Part shown: positions 1 through 9,927 of the stretch, in pieces
How positions within the stretch are numbered: position 1 is the stretch's first letter
Layout of the letters: each line of letters begins with the position of its first letter
Origin: Apium graveolens
Taxonomy: Eukaryota; Streptophyta; Magnoliopsida; Apiales; Apiaceae
DNA length: 64,000 nucleotides
Direction of reading: 5' to 3'
Assembly: GCF_009905375.1 (NCBI RefSeq)
Contig: NC_133648.1
Coordinates: 88,102,307 to 88,166,306 of the forward strand
Position numbers and translations under genes: made by a program
Notes under the pieces: generated by a model
Told to the model about the DNA's origin: nothing
Database searches by the model: none
The model's input: the letters and a program-made list of their open reading frames with translations, nothing else

Positions 1-36
1 AAAAATCTACTACCAATGAAGCACAAAACTCAACAT

Positions 37-139
37 CTATCGAGTTGCATAATGCTTCATCCATCGGGAGGCAATCTGCATTATCCGTCGGAAGACAACC
101 AGCTTCATCCATCGGTACTCAAAATTTACCATCCGTCGG
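37..139 (+). repeat. 24-bp in-frame tandem repeat in the pol linker with CCRTCGG core
   Basis: The core (C-T/C-R-TCG-R) starts at 37, 61, 85, 109 and 133, an exact 24-bp period, so each unit encodes eight residues of the type S-(I/V)-G-(R/T)-Q. The same core recurs in the pol-env spacer (15260-15460) and in the 3' LTR of this element. Confidence 0.85.
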
Positions 140-1726
140 GTTATCAAAAGGAGCAGGAAGTCAGGATAGATCACCTATAGAAAGTTCCCCTTTCTCAAAT
201 CAAAGATCCAAAAACTCAAGGGGAGTTTCTCACAATCAAAACTCAATCACCATCAAGACAATAATGAGGCCTCTTCATCAAGAGCTAATCTACCTCAATA
301 AAGAAAATGGACAAAAGATTACCCATTTGAGCTCATAATTGGTGATGTTTCTTCTAGAGTTCAAACCAGGAGAGCAACTCAAAAAGAATGTCTATACAGC
401 AGCTTTCTTTCCAAGGAAGAATCAAAGAAGGTAGAAGAAGCTTTGTTGGATCCTGATTGGATTTTAGCTATGCATGAGGAGCTAAACCAATTTGAAAGGA
501 ATAATGTATGGAAGCTGGTGCCCAAGCCTAAAGGAAAGAATCCAATAGACACCAAATGGGTATTCAGAAACAAGATGGATGAAAATGGCATAGTAGTCAG
601 GAACAAAGCAAGATTGGTTGCTAAGGGCTATTATCAACAAGAAGGAATAGATTTTGATGAAACATTTGCTCCTGTTGCAAGACTTGAAGCCATCAGAATC
701 TTCTTAGCCTATGCAGCCCATGCCAATTTCAAGGTCTATCAAATGGATGTCAAAAGTGCCTTTCTGAATGGAGATTTGGAGGAGGAAGTCTATGTCAGTC
801 AACCTCCTGGTTTTGAAGATCCAAATTTTTCAGAACATGTCTATTATCTTTTGAAAGCTTTTTATGGATTGAAGCAAACACCTAGAGCCTGGTATGACAC
901 TTTATCAAAGTTCCTTTTGGAAAATCATTTCACAAGAGGTATTGTAGATTAAAATTTATTCTTTAGAAATGTTAATGGCTCTAGTATACTTGTTTAAATT
1001 TATGTAGATGATATTATTTTTGGCTCTACAGATGAGAAACTTTGCAAAAAGTTTGCCAAATTGATGCAAAGTAAGTATGAAATGAGTATGATGGGAGAAC
1101 TAACTTACTTTCTTGGTTTGCAAGTTAAGCAAGTTAGTGATGGAATATTCATTAGTCAAACTAAATATATTTTTGATCTTTTAAAGAAGTTTGATCTAAT
1201 GGATTGCACATCTGCAAAAACCGACATGGCTACTGCAACTAAGCTTGAATTAAACACTACTGAAAAGTCTGTGGATATTTCAAGTTATAGGGGCATGGTT
1301 GGCTCACTTCTGTACTTAACATCTAGTAGGCCAGATATAATATTTGCTACATGTTTATGTGCTAGATTTCAGGCTGATCCTAGAGAATCTCACTTAATAG
1401 CTATTAAGAGAATTTTCAGATATCTCAAGGGAACACCAAAACTTGGCATTCGGTACCCTAGAGATTCTGGTTTTGATCTAACTGGTTATTCAGATGTAGA
1501 TTATGCAGGTTGTAGAATTGATAGAAAAAGTACAACAGGAACCTGTCAATTTCTAGGAAACAAGCTTGTGTCCTGGTTCAGTAAAAAGTAAAATTCAGTT
1601 TCTACTTCTACAGCTGAAGCTGAATATATTGCTGCTAGCAGTTGCTGTGCACAGATTTTATGGATGAAAAATCAATTGCTAGACTATGGTTTGCAAGTTG
1701 AAAGAATTCCTATCTTCTGTGATAAC

Positions 1727-1731
1727 ACAAG
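1727..1731. repeat. Target-site duplication ACAAG, left copy
   Basis: ACAAG directly precedes the TG of the inner 5' LTR. It is repeated at 14943-14947 after the CA of the 3' LTR. With one copy removed, the outer RNase H reading continues without a break across the site. Confidence 0.95.
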
Positions 1732-3082
1732 TGAAAGGCATATGTCATAGCCTACTCGTTTATTCGAGTATTTAACTCAACTCAAATAAGAATGTAATAA
1801 GTAAATAGTGGATCAATCGTCAGAGAGATCTCACAATGTAACATCTGTCAAAGAATAAAGAAACATTGTTCATCTGCAGACTTGAAGATTCACTGGAAGA
1901 AGTTCAAGAATTTGATCATGCCTCAGTGATATAAATCAAGATCGTGGATTTAATCAAGTGACAGAGATCTCGTCAGGGTATCATTTATTACAAGGATTCA
2001 ATCAGAATATCAAAGTCAAGACATGAAGAAACGTCACGGAAGTTAGTCACTCATGAACCAGACAGTACATCGAGTGTCAGCAATGAAGTGGCGGAATTGA
2101 TTCATAAGTCTCAGTGACTTTCAGAAGATTGTCAGAAGAATGGATGCTGCTCAGGGTTAGTATTAATTCTCTATTAATTAATTAAGTCATATAATTTAAT
2201 TAAGAAAATAAATTATATCTGCAAGGATTAATTTATTGATTAATTGAATTAAATTGATTAATTAATTTAGAATTAATATTAAGGATTTACAGAATTTTAA
2301 TTGGTTAAAATCTGTTTTAATTCTAAAAAGACAACTAATTGTACTAGTATGACAATCGGTATGACAATTGATAGTCATACCGAAAGTTATGCTAATTCAG
2401 TTGACTGTCTTGATGGAATTATTATTTAGATTAAAATCACTTAATAATTCAGTAAGACAATTTCATTTGTACTACTATGACAATCGGTATGACAATTGAT
2501 TGTCATACCGAAAGTCTTGCTAGCTCATTTTTAATTGTCTTGCTAGTTGTAAACATTGTCCTACCGAAAGTCTCACAAGCTTAAAGGATTGTCATTCCAA
2601 TTCAATCAATTCGGCTGTGTTGTTTAAAAGAAGCAGAAGACCAATTCATTTTTACCAATCTAACAGAACACAATACAAGAACAAAAGATAAAAGCAGCAG
2701 AAAAACATTACATCTCATCTGCAACTTCAAGATCAATTTCTAGATTGTAAAGTTAAATTCAATCAACTAGAAATACTTATCTTGTTCTTGTGTATCTATC
2801 TAGCGGATTAAAATCCCTAGAACTTAATCTCAAATCGCATTTAGCATTTGATCTTTTAATTACAAAAATAGAAAAAGTTCATGTCGAATTTATTCTAGAT
2901 TTGTAATAATTGATTTGAGATTAATCCCTTGTAACCGATACCGTAGTTGTAACACCTTTCAAGTTTAATAAAAGTTTTATTTAACTTGAATTTTGTTTCA
3001 CAATTTTATTCCGCATTTTATTCGATTAAACGGTATTGTTTGCATTCAACCCCCCCTTCTACAAACAAATTGGGACCTAACA
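1732..3082 (+). repeat. 5' LTR of inner Sirevirus (1351 bp)
   Basis: Begins TGAAAGGCATATG and ends GGGACCTAACA (TG...CA). AT-rich. It contains two palindromic copies of the CGGTATGACAAT motif near 2348-2386 and 2475-2513, plus weaker traces near 2556-2600. It differs from the 3' LTR at three sites that I can see (near 2388, 2549 and 2759). Confidence 0.97.
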
Positions 3083-3084
3083 AT

Positions 3085-3096
3085 TGGTATCAGAGC
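3085..3096 (+). other. Primer-binding site (initiator tRNA-Met)
   Basis: TGGTATCAGAGC two bases after the 5' LTR, complementary to the 3' end of plant initiator tRNA-Met; minus-strand DNA synthesis starts here. Confidence 0.93.
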
Positions 3097-3180
3097 CTTC
3101 TGATTAACGAACAAATCTAGATCCTAGACTTTTGTGTTTCTTTCACTTCTTGAATTTTTTATTCACTCAAAAAATTCATA

Positions 3181-5454
3181 ATGACTACACAAAAAGTTGG
3201 AACCGTTAAAATTCCACTTTTCGATAAAGAAAATTATGTTATGTGGAAGAAGAAGATGCTACTGTTTTTACAGGTTGCTAATCCCAAATATTTGCAAGTG
3301 TTGAAAAAGGGTCCAAAAATTCCTATGGTTATGGAACCAGAGGTAATAGAAAATGATGTGGTGATCACCAAAGCGAGAACTTATGTGAAGGATCCTGAGG
3401 ACTTCTCTCCTGCTGAAATAGAAGAAGCTTCCCTGGATGCTAGCCTTCAATTAATCTTAGTAGATTCCCTTAATCCCCTGATGAATAGACATGTGATGAA
3501 TTGTAAAGATTCTAAACATATCTGGGAAACTATTGAGATTATTAATGAAGGCACAGAGGAAGTTAGGGAGAACAAACTAGAAATCCTAACCTCTGAGTAT
3601 GAATACTTTAAATCCAATCCAGGAGAAGGAATCACTGAAGTGTTTGAGAGGTACAATGCATTGATCAACAACCTGAACATTAATGGTAAATACTATTCCA
3701 TCAGGGAGGTCAACAAAAAGTTCCTTTTAACACTGCCAACTCATCTCGAACATAGAATCACTGCCATAAGAGAAGCAAGAGATCTGAGTGAGATTTCTTT
3801 GGAGAGGCTCTATGGTGTGTTAAAGACTTATGAGTTGGAGCAGATTCAGCAGAAGGAAGTTTACGGGAAAGGAAGAGTGGTCAGCACGTCTACTGCTCTA
3901 GTAGCTGATGAACAACAACAACAACCACAATATCAACAACAATCTCAACAGTCTGAAAGAATGGTACAGTCTTCCAAGGTTGAAGATAATGTTATAGTAG
4001 CAGAATTTGATTCTCCTACTATAAATCAATCAGGAGATGATTATTATTCCTTGGAAGAACTGGAGCAATTGGAGGATGAGTCAATGGCCCTGATTGTCAA
4101 GAGATTCTCAAATGTCAGATTCAAAAGGAATCCCAAGTTCAAGTACAAGTCCAACTACAACAGATTCCAGAAAGGTGGATCTTCATCATCTAACACCAGC
4201 AGTGGTGGGTATAAAACAGGGATGGTTGATCGAAGCACCATTCGATGCTTCAACTGTAATGAGTTGGGACACTTTGCCACAGAATGCAGGAAGCCAAAAC
4301 AAGCTAGGAAGAACTCTTACGATTCTAATCAGAAGAGTAAATCTGAAAGGGCTTACCTGGCAAAGGGAAGAAGCTGGGATGATACTGACAGTGAAGATGA
4401 AGAAGTTGGGAATCTTGCTCTCATGGCTAGTAATGCAAGCACCTCATCGTCAAGAAAAGAGGTAAAATTTACTGATGCTGAATTAGTTTATCATCTAGGA
4501 GGTTCCTTAGATTGTGCTCGTCGTGATAATGAATTGTTAAATCAACAAATCAAAGACCTTGAGAAAGAGGTCAATGAATTAAGACTTGTGCACATTAATC
4601 AAGATAAACTAAAAGAACAAGTATCTTTTCTAGAGAATAGAGTTGACTGTTATAGACAACTCGAAACTATTCTCAAAGACAAGATCACCTGTCTTGAGGC
4701 TAAGGTTAAAGCTTACTTTAATTCTTGTTCGAAGTCCAAAGAGTTTTACAATAAGCAAGCTGTTAATCAAACATCTGGTATAGGTTATGATTACAATGCT
4801 GCTATTGGAAAATTAGGCATAAACTCCCCTCCTCATGTATGTGCTAAAGGCAGGGAAGTACCACATGTGCTTAAGGGTGTTGATGAACCCCTCTATAAAG
4901 AATCAATTGCTGAACCATTTGATGAGACCTCTTTTATTATTCAAGAAGAAATCCGTGCTGAAGATAATGCTAATGAGAAAGCTGTCTCCAAGTCAAGTGT
5001 GTCAAAAGTTCCAGTCAAGGTTGTGAAAGCAACTGAGACTAACTCAGACACACATGAGTTGGATAACATAAATGCCATGTCTACCATGCATAAGTTGCCT
5101 ATTGTTAATCCTTCTCATAAAGCATGTGGTGTTCCTGATTGTATGTCTTGTGCTTTTAATCTGTTGTTTGCTTATTTTAATGGTAAGCATGTTTCTAATG
5201 ATAAGACTACTCCTCGTCAGCATGTGAATAATAGAAAGCATGATAGGTCTAAGACTGCTAGTCCTCCTAAAGCTAGAAAGGAAACATTTGTGCCTAAGCC
5301 TAAACAGAAGTTTGTCAAGGCTGTTCACAAGGTCAAATGTTCAGTCATTGAGAACGTTGAGAATATTGAAATTAAGAATGTTGTTTTGCCTGATAAAGGC
5401 CAATTTTACAAGTGTGCCGGACCCAGCCAAGCTTGGGTTCCGAAGAAGATCTAA
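3181..5454 (+). CDS. gag: Gag of inner Sirevirus
   Basis: A 757-residue capsid/nucleocapsid protein. The N-terminal 220 residues resemble the UBN2/retrotran_gag-type copia capsid domain ([13 protein letters not shown] start, conserved W residues). A Gln-rich stretch follows at about 240-260. One CCHC zinc knuckle, [14 protein letters not shown], lies at about residues 356-369 and would bind RNA. A heptad-like segment at about 440-530 looks like a coiled coil. The C-terminal part is Lys-rich and ends just before the protease. The start is the first ATG after the primer site, 98 bases beyond the LTR. It ends in TAA in frame 1, while pol is open in frame 2, so pol expression requires a frame change or separate initiation. 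Confidence 0.93.
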   Translation: MTTQKVGTVKIPLFDKENYVMWKKKMLLFLQVANPKYLQVLKKGPKIPMVMEPEVIENDVVITKARTYVKDPEDFSPAEIEEASLDASLQLILVDSLNPLMNRHVMNCKDSKHIWETIEIINEGTEEVRENKLEILTSEYEYFKSNPGEGITEVFERYNALINNLNINGKYYSIREVNKKFLLTLPTHLEHRITAIREARDLSEISLERLYGVLKTYELEQIQQKEVYGKGRVVSTSTALVADEQQQQPQYQQQSQQSERMVQSSKVEDNVIVAEFDSPTINQSGDDYYSLEELEQLEDESMALIVKRFSNVRFKRNPKFKYKSNYNRFQKGGSSSSNTSSGGYKTGMVDRSTIRCFNCNELGHFATECRKPKQARKNSYDSNQKSKSERAYLAKGRSWDDTDSEDEEVGNLALMASNASTSSSRKEVKFTDAELVYHLGGSLDCARRDNELLNQQIKDLEKEVNELRLVHINQDKLKEQVSFLENRVDCYRQLETILKDKITCLEAKVKAYFNSCSKSKEFYNKQAVNQTSGIGYDYNAAIGKLGINSPPHVCAKGREVPHVLKGVDEPLYKESIAEPFDETSFIIQEEIRAEDNANEKAVSKSSVSKVPVKVVKATETNSDTHELDNINAMSTMHKLPIVNPSHKACGVPDCMSCAFNLLFAYFNGKHVSNDKTTPRQHVNNRKHDRSKTASPPKARKETFVPKPKQKFVKAVHKVKCSVIENVENIEIKNVVLPDKGQFYKCAGPSQAWVPKKI

Positions 5455-8400
5455 TCCATTTGTATTGCAGGGCATTAAACAGGTACAACCGGTAGTGTGG
5501 ATTCTTGACAGCGGATCGTCAAGACATATGACCGGAGATAGAGCCCTGCTATCAAATGTGGTTGAGAAAGCTGGCCCAGTGGTTACCTTTGGAGATAACA
5601 GCAAAGGTTTAACGGAGGGATATGGCTGTTTGCTAGCTGGAAATGTTATCATTGAAAATGTATATGTTGTGCAAGGACTTGAACACAATCTGCTTAGCAT
5701 TAGTCAATTCTGTGATAACGGCTACAATGTTTTATTCGACAAGCTGAAGTGTCAGATTCTGCACAAGAAAAGTGAAAAACCCTCCTTAATGGGAATCCGG
5801 AAAGGAAATCTGTTCGTAGCTGACATGAACTCTGGAAGCAATCTTGAAGTCAATTGTTTCTATGCAAAGGCATCGTCAGATGAGAGTTGGTTATGTCACA
5901 AGAGACTTTCTCATCTCAATTTCAAAACAATGAATTCTCTTGTCAAAAGAGAATTGGTAAGAGGTCTGCCTCAGCTGGAATTCTCTCCAGAAGGACTATG
6001 TGAGGCTTGCCAGAAAGGAAAGTCAAAGAAAGCAAGTCACAAAGGCACTGACACATCTTCCATAACTGGTGTTCTGCAATTATTGCACATGGATTTATTT
6101 GGTCTAGTTAATATCCTTTCTATGTCAAAGAAGTGTTACTGTCTTGTGATAGTTGATGACTATTCCAAGTATACGTGGGTTTTATTTCTTCACTCTAAGG
6201 ATGAAACACCACAAGTTGTGATTGATCATATCAAGATGATTGAGTTAGATTCTAATGTCCCTGTTAGAGCAATAAGGTCAGATAATGGGACAGAATTCAA
6301 GAATGCACTTCTCAATGGATTCTGTACAGACAAAGGGATTACCAGACAATTTTCAGCTCCTAGAACCCCTCAGCAAAATGGAGTGGTAGAAAGGAAGAAT
6401 CGTACATTGATTGAAGCTGCAAGAACGATGTTAAGTGAATCAGGTCTTCCAATGTACTTTTGGGCTGAAGCTGTCAATACTGCATGTTATACTCAGAATC
6501 GAACTCTAATCAACAAAGACTTCATGAAAACTCCTTATGAGATTTTGAATGAACAGAAACCTTCTATCAAATACTTTCATGTATTTGGTGCCAGATGCTT
6601 CGTGCTCAAGGATGGAGATGATCGTCGTGGTAAGTTCGAGGCAAAGGCATATGAGGGTATTTTTGTTGGATATGGAAGAAGATCATATAGAGTGTATATC
6701 ATTGATCAACACAAAGTAACTGAAAGTGTCAATGTTACATTTGATGACACTAAACTCCCTAGTATCCAAACTGAAGATCCTTCTGAGAAACTGAAGTTTG
6801 ATGATACGTCAGATTCAGAATCAGAACATGGTCAAGAACCTGAGGTTGTTGCTGGTGAAGAACCTGTTAATCCTGATGATACTCAAGGTAATAGTGATGG
6901 AAACTTTGGCAACAATGGAGATACCACTGCTACTGACGGAGAATCTTCAAGTCAACATGGCAACAACTCAGGGGGAGATGCTGAAGGATCATCTAGTAGG
7001 ACACAACATCACAATGAATTTCAAGGCGAATCATCAAGATCAAATCTTCCAAGACAGACTGTCTGGAATAAAGCTCACCCTTTTGAGTTGATTATTGGTG
7101 ATCCAGATGTTGGAGTCAGAACTAGACGTGCTACTCAAAATGAGTGTCTGTTCTCAGGATTTCTTTCTGAGATGGAACCTAAGAAAATTGAAGAAGCACT
7201 GACTGATCCAGATTGGGTGATTGCTATGCAAGATGAACTCAATCAGTTTGAAAGTCAACAAGTCTGGAAACTGGTACCTAGGCCTGTACACAAGAAAGCT
7301 GTTGGTACTAGGTGGGTATTCAGGAATAAACTAGATGAAGATGGTGTGGTTACAAGAAACAAGGCAAGACTGGTAGCTAAAGGGTATTCTCAAGCTGAAG
7401 GCATTGATTATGATGAAACCTATGCTCCAGTGGCTAGACTTGAGGCCATCAGGATATTTCTGGCATTCGCAGCATTTTCAAACTTTAAAGTTTATCAAAT
7501 GGATGTCAAGAGCGCCTTTCTGAATGGAAAGCTGGATGAAGAGGTATATGTAGAGCAACCTCCTGGTTTTGAAGATCCAGATCATTTGGATTTTGTCTTC
7601 TTTCTTTTCAAGGCTATCTATGGGCTGAAACAGTCTCCAAGAAAATGGTATGACACTCTCTCTGAATTTCTTATTGAAAATAGCTTTATTAGAGGTGTCA
7701 TAGACAAAACTCTCTTTTCTAAAATACATAAGAATGATACTATATTAGTCCAAGTCTATGTGGATGATATAATATTTGGGTCTACTAATGATAATCTCTG
7801 TAAGAGATTTGCTAAGTTAATGCACAGCAAGTTTGAAATGAGCATGATGGGAGAGCTGAAGTTCTTTCTTGGATTACAAGTAAATCAAAGGTTAGATGGA
7901 ACATTTATTTGTCAATCCAAGTATCTCAAGGAACTCCTCAAAAAGTACAATCTAGAGGATTTTGCATCAGCAAGGACTCCATCAACTACAGCTGTCAAGC
8001 TTGGACCATGTGAAAACTCCATTAAGGTAGATGTCACAAGCTACAGAGGTATGATTGGCTCGTTACTCTATCTTACTGCAAGTAGACCAGATATTATGTA
8101 TGCTACATGCTTATGTGCAAGGTTCCAAGCGGATCCTAGAGATATCCATCTCGTTGCTGTTAAACGAATCTTAAGATATCTTAAGGGAACACCAAATCTA
8201 GGTATTTGGTACCCTAAAGAATCTGGTTTTAACCTTGTTGGATATACAGATTCAGATTACGCAGGAAGTGTTGTTGATAGAAAAAGCACCTCAGGAAGTT
8301 GTCAATTCCTAGGAAGCAGGCTAGTCTCATGGTACAGCAAGAAACAACAAACAGTTTCCAACTCAACGGCCGAGGCTGAATATATTGCTGCTGGAAGCTG

Positions 8401-8707
8401 CTGTGCTCAGATCTTGTGGATTAGGAACCAACTACGAGACTATGGCTCTGTATTGAACAAGATTCCTATTTTATGTGACAATACAAGTGCAATAGCCATC
8501 ACCAACAACCCTGTGCAGCACTCGAGGACAAAGCACATTGACATCAGGTATCATTTTATTAGAGAGCACGTCATGAATGGTACTGTTGAACTATTTTTTG
8601 TTCCAACAGAAGAACAAATAGCAGATATTTTCACTAAACCACTTGACGAATCCACATTTACCAGATTAGTTGGTAAATTGGGCATGTTGAATAGTTTTAG
8701 TGATTAA
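5240..8707 (+). CDS. pol: Pol of inner Sirevirus: protease, integrase, RT, RNase H
   Basis: Open frame overlapping the gag end by 215 bases in the +1 frame. The first residues are probably not a true N-terminus; homology starts near 5440, where gag ends. Protease: [14 protein letters not shown] near 5503. Integrase: HHCC zinc region about 5898-6040, then a catalytic D in HMDLFG (about 6089), D in RSDNGTEF (about 6277) and E in NGVVERKNR (about 6390). An acidic Ser/Gly-rich linker spans about 6790-7060. [12 protein letters not shown] near 7500 and YVDDIIFGS near 7757. RNase H: the SDYAG region near 8255, the [10 protein letters not shown] region near 8375 and the C-terminal [12 protein letters not shown]. 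All catalytic motifs I can recognise are present and there is no internal stop, so the copy looks competent. Confidence 0.93.
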   Translation: MIGLRLLVLLKLERKHLCLSLNRSLSRLFTRSNVQSLRTLRILKLRMLFCLIKANFTSVPDPAKLGFRRRSNPFVLQGIKQVQPVVWILDSGSSRHMTGDRALLSNVVEKAGPVVTFGDNSKGLTEGYGCLLAGNVIIENVYVVQGLEHNLLSISQFCDNGYNVLFDKLKCQILHKKSEKPSLMGIRKGNLFVADMNSGSNLEVNCFYAKASSDESWLCHKRLSHLNFKTMNSLVKRELVRGLPQLEFSPEGLCEACQKGKSKKASHKGTDTSSITGVLQLLHMDLFGLVNILSMSKKCYCLVIVDDYSKYTWVLFLHSKDETPQVVIDHIKMIELDSNVPVRAIRSDNGTEFKNALLNGFCTDKGITRQFSAPRTPQQNGVVERKNRTLIEAARTMLSESGLPMYFWAEAVNTACYTQNRTLINKDFMKTPYEILNEQKPSIKYFHVFGARCFVLKDGDDRRGKFEAKAYEGIFVGYGRRSYRVYIIDQHKVTESVNVTFDDTKLPSIQTEDPSEKLKFDDTSDSESEHGQEPEVVAGEEPVNPDDTQGNSDGNFGNNGDTTATDGESSSQHGNNSGGDAEGSSSRTQHHNEFQGESSRSNLPRQTVWNKAHPFELIIGDPDVGVRTRRATQNECLFSGFLSEMEPKKIEEALTDPDWVIAMQDELNQFESQQVWKLVPRPVHKKAVGTRWVFRNKLDEDGVVTRNKARLVAKGYSQAEGIDYDETYAPVARLEAIRIFLAFAAFSNFKVYQMDVKSAFLNGKLDEEVYVEQPPGFEDPDHLDFVFFLFKAIYGLKQSPRKWYDTLSEFLIENSFIRGVIDKTLFSKIHKNDTILVQVYVDDIIFGSTNDNLCKRFAKLMHSKFEMSMMGELKFFLGLQVNQRLDGTFICQSKYLKELLKKYNLEDFASARTPSTTAVKLGPCENSIKVDVTSYRGMIGSLLYLTASRPDIMYATCLCARFQADPRDIHLVAVKRILRYLKGTPNLGIWYPKESGFNLVGYTDSDYAGSVVDRKSTSGSCQFLGSRLVSWYSKKQQTVSNSTAEAEYIAAGSCCAQILWIRNQLRDYGSVLNKIPILCDNTSAIAITNNPVQHSRTKHIDIRYHFIREHVMNGTVELFFVPTEEQIADIFTKPLDESTFTRLVGKLGMLNSFSD

Positions 8708-9037
8708 TTTAGTTAATATCTGAGATCTGTTCTTGAATGAATTTACAAATGAATTTTTCATAAATGAAAAATTCATTTGCAAATTTATTTTATCATTTTA
8801 TCATATTTCTTGCTTATTTCTATGTAATATATATTATCTTATCTATTTTTATTTTCTCTACTTGTTAATTTAAAATATCTCAGAATATTCTATTTCCTCT
8901 AAAAATATTTTTCTATGAATTTTATTTGCTAAAATTCAATAGAAATCTATTTTTGGAATAAAAATAATAAATTCTGATATATTGTCTTTGTTTCAGTACA
9001 TTTATAGATTTTGTACATATTTGAGTGTCCTTCTACT

Positions 9038-9440
9038 GAAATGACAATCGGCAAGACAATTGAAATTGTCTTGCTGAAAATCATTTCAGTACTTATATAT
9101 ATATATACTTATTTTCATATTAATTCTGTGTGAAATCCTTTTATTTCCAGAATGACAATCGGCAAGACAATTGAAATTGTCTTGCTGAAAGTCATTTGCG
9201 AATATAATTGTCATTTCAGTGTTTTTCAGTATAGTTTTATACTGGCAAGACAATCGGTATGACTATTGATTGTCTTGCCAGTTATAAACATTATATATAT
9301 ATATTTTATTTTATTTTATACTGGTATGACAATCGGTATGACTATCAGATTGTCATACCAGTTATATATTATCACTTGTTTTATTCTTATTCTTTTCGGT
9401 CTGACAATCGGTATGACAATCCAGGATTGTCATACCAGCT
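9038..9440 (+). repeat. Five palindromic GACAATCGG motif units upstream of the env-like ORF
   Basis: Units at about 9041-9084, 9151-9195, 9241-9282, 9319-9362 and 9402-9440 share the core GACAATCGG. Two have perfect 14-bp arms: ACTGGCAAGACAAT at 9241 with its complement ending at 9282, and ACTGGTATGACAAT at 9319 with its complement ending near 9362. Related palindromes occur twice in each LTR of the same element. Confidence 0.88.
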
Positions 9441-9444
9441 GTCA

Positions 9445-9452
9445 TATAAAGG
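9445..9452 (+). promoter_or_regulatory. Candidate internal TATA box for the env-like ORF
   Basis: TATAAAGG directly after the last palindromic unit, followed by a pyrimidine-rich stretch, 483 bases before the ATG. The outer Sirevirus has TATAAAAG in the equivalent place. Function is inferred only. Confidence 0.4.
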
Positions 9453-9927
9453 CGTGTGTTTGTTTTGTTTTAAACCATCTGCAACAGTTTTCATTTCTTT
9501 CAAAAAAAAATTCGAACAGTTTTTCTTCCTCATTCTCTCTCTTCTCTCTCTTCGATCAAAAACATCTTCAAATCTGATTCTCCTTTGCTCGAGTTTTTAC
9601 TCAGCATACTAATTCATCACTTTGTGGTATATACATACAAGTATATACATACAAAGGTGCTGTTCAATTTTTGTTAAAATTAATATTTTATTTCGATTTG
9701 TGTTTGTTGATTTTGAGCATTTTTATTTCTTATTTTAATTTCTGATTTGTGTCGTTTGGTCTTTCAAAACTGTGTTTGTGAGTTAGGAATTTTAACGAGA
9801 TACATTTCTGTCTAAATTTTTCGATTATAATTAATTTAATTCGAATTATTAAATAAATTTAATTAATTCGAATTTTCTTAATATTATTCTTAAAATTCTG
9901 AAAGCGTGTGTCTTATTATTATTTTAA

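Larger units (their letters stand above)
2..1731 (+). pseudogene. Outer Sirevirus pol, 5' segment: linker, reverse transcriptase, start of RNase H
   Basis: This encodes the end of the integrase-RT linker, the reverse transcriptase and most of RNase H. The RT block starts near 325 and includes the [10 protein letters not shown] motif (about 743-772) and the catalytic [10 protein letters not shown] (about 997-1026). RNase H has the DxDYAG and STAEAEY motifs near 1495-1625. It aligns throughout with the intact inner pol at 7070-8500. Breaks: a frame change near 235-250, and in-frame stops at 299-301, 950-952, about 994-996 and 1589-1591. Two of these (before YVDD and at 1589) look like CAA to TAA by comparison with the inner copy. 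The reading stops at 1731, where the inner element begins, and resumes at 14948. Confidence 0.9.
8708..9927 (+). other. Pol-env spacer of inner Sirevirus
   Basis: About 1.2 kb, very AT-rich, no supported gene. The left half (8708-9000) is low-complexity T-rich sequence. The middle (9038-9440) holds five palindromic motif copies. From 9445 a TATA-like box is followed by a pyrimidine-rich stretch (9490-9600, many CT and TC runs) resembling a 5' untranslated leader, then AT-rich sequence to the env-like ATG at 9928. A 117-residue reading frame across 9259-9612 lies on these repeats and is not credible. Confidence 0.7.

Noticed and set aside
3085..3096. tRNA-Met-like sequence at retrotransposon starts
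   Set aside because: Only the 12-base primer complement is present, not a tRNA gene. The same applies at 26956, 38700, 50999 and 58402.
4094..4465. Overlapping frames inside gag and pol (for example 4094-4465, 6798-7091 and minus-strand frames in 5044-7729)
   Set aside because: Shadows of the coding frame; no independent motifs.
9259..9612. 117-residue frame before the env-like ORF
   Set aside because: Lies on palindromic repeats and a CT-rich leader; low-complexity residues; no relation to the outer element's spacer.
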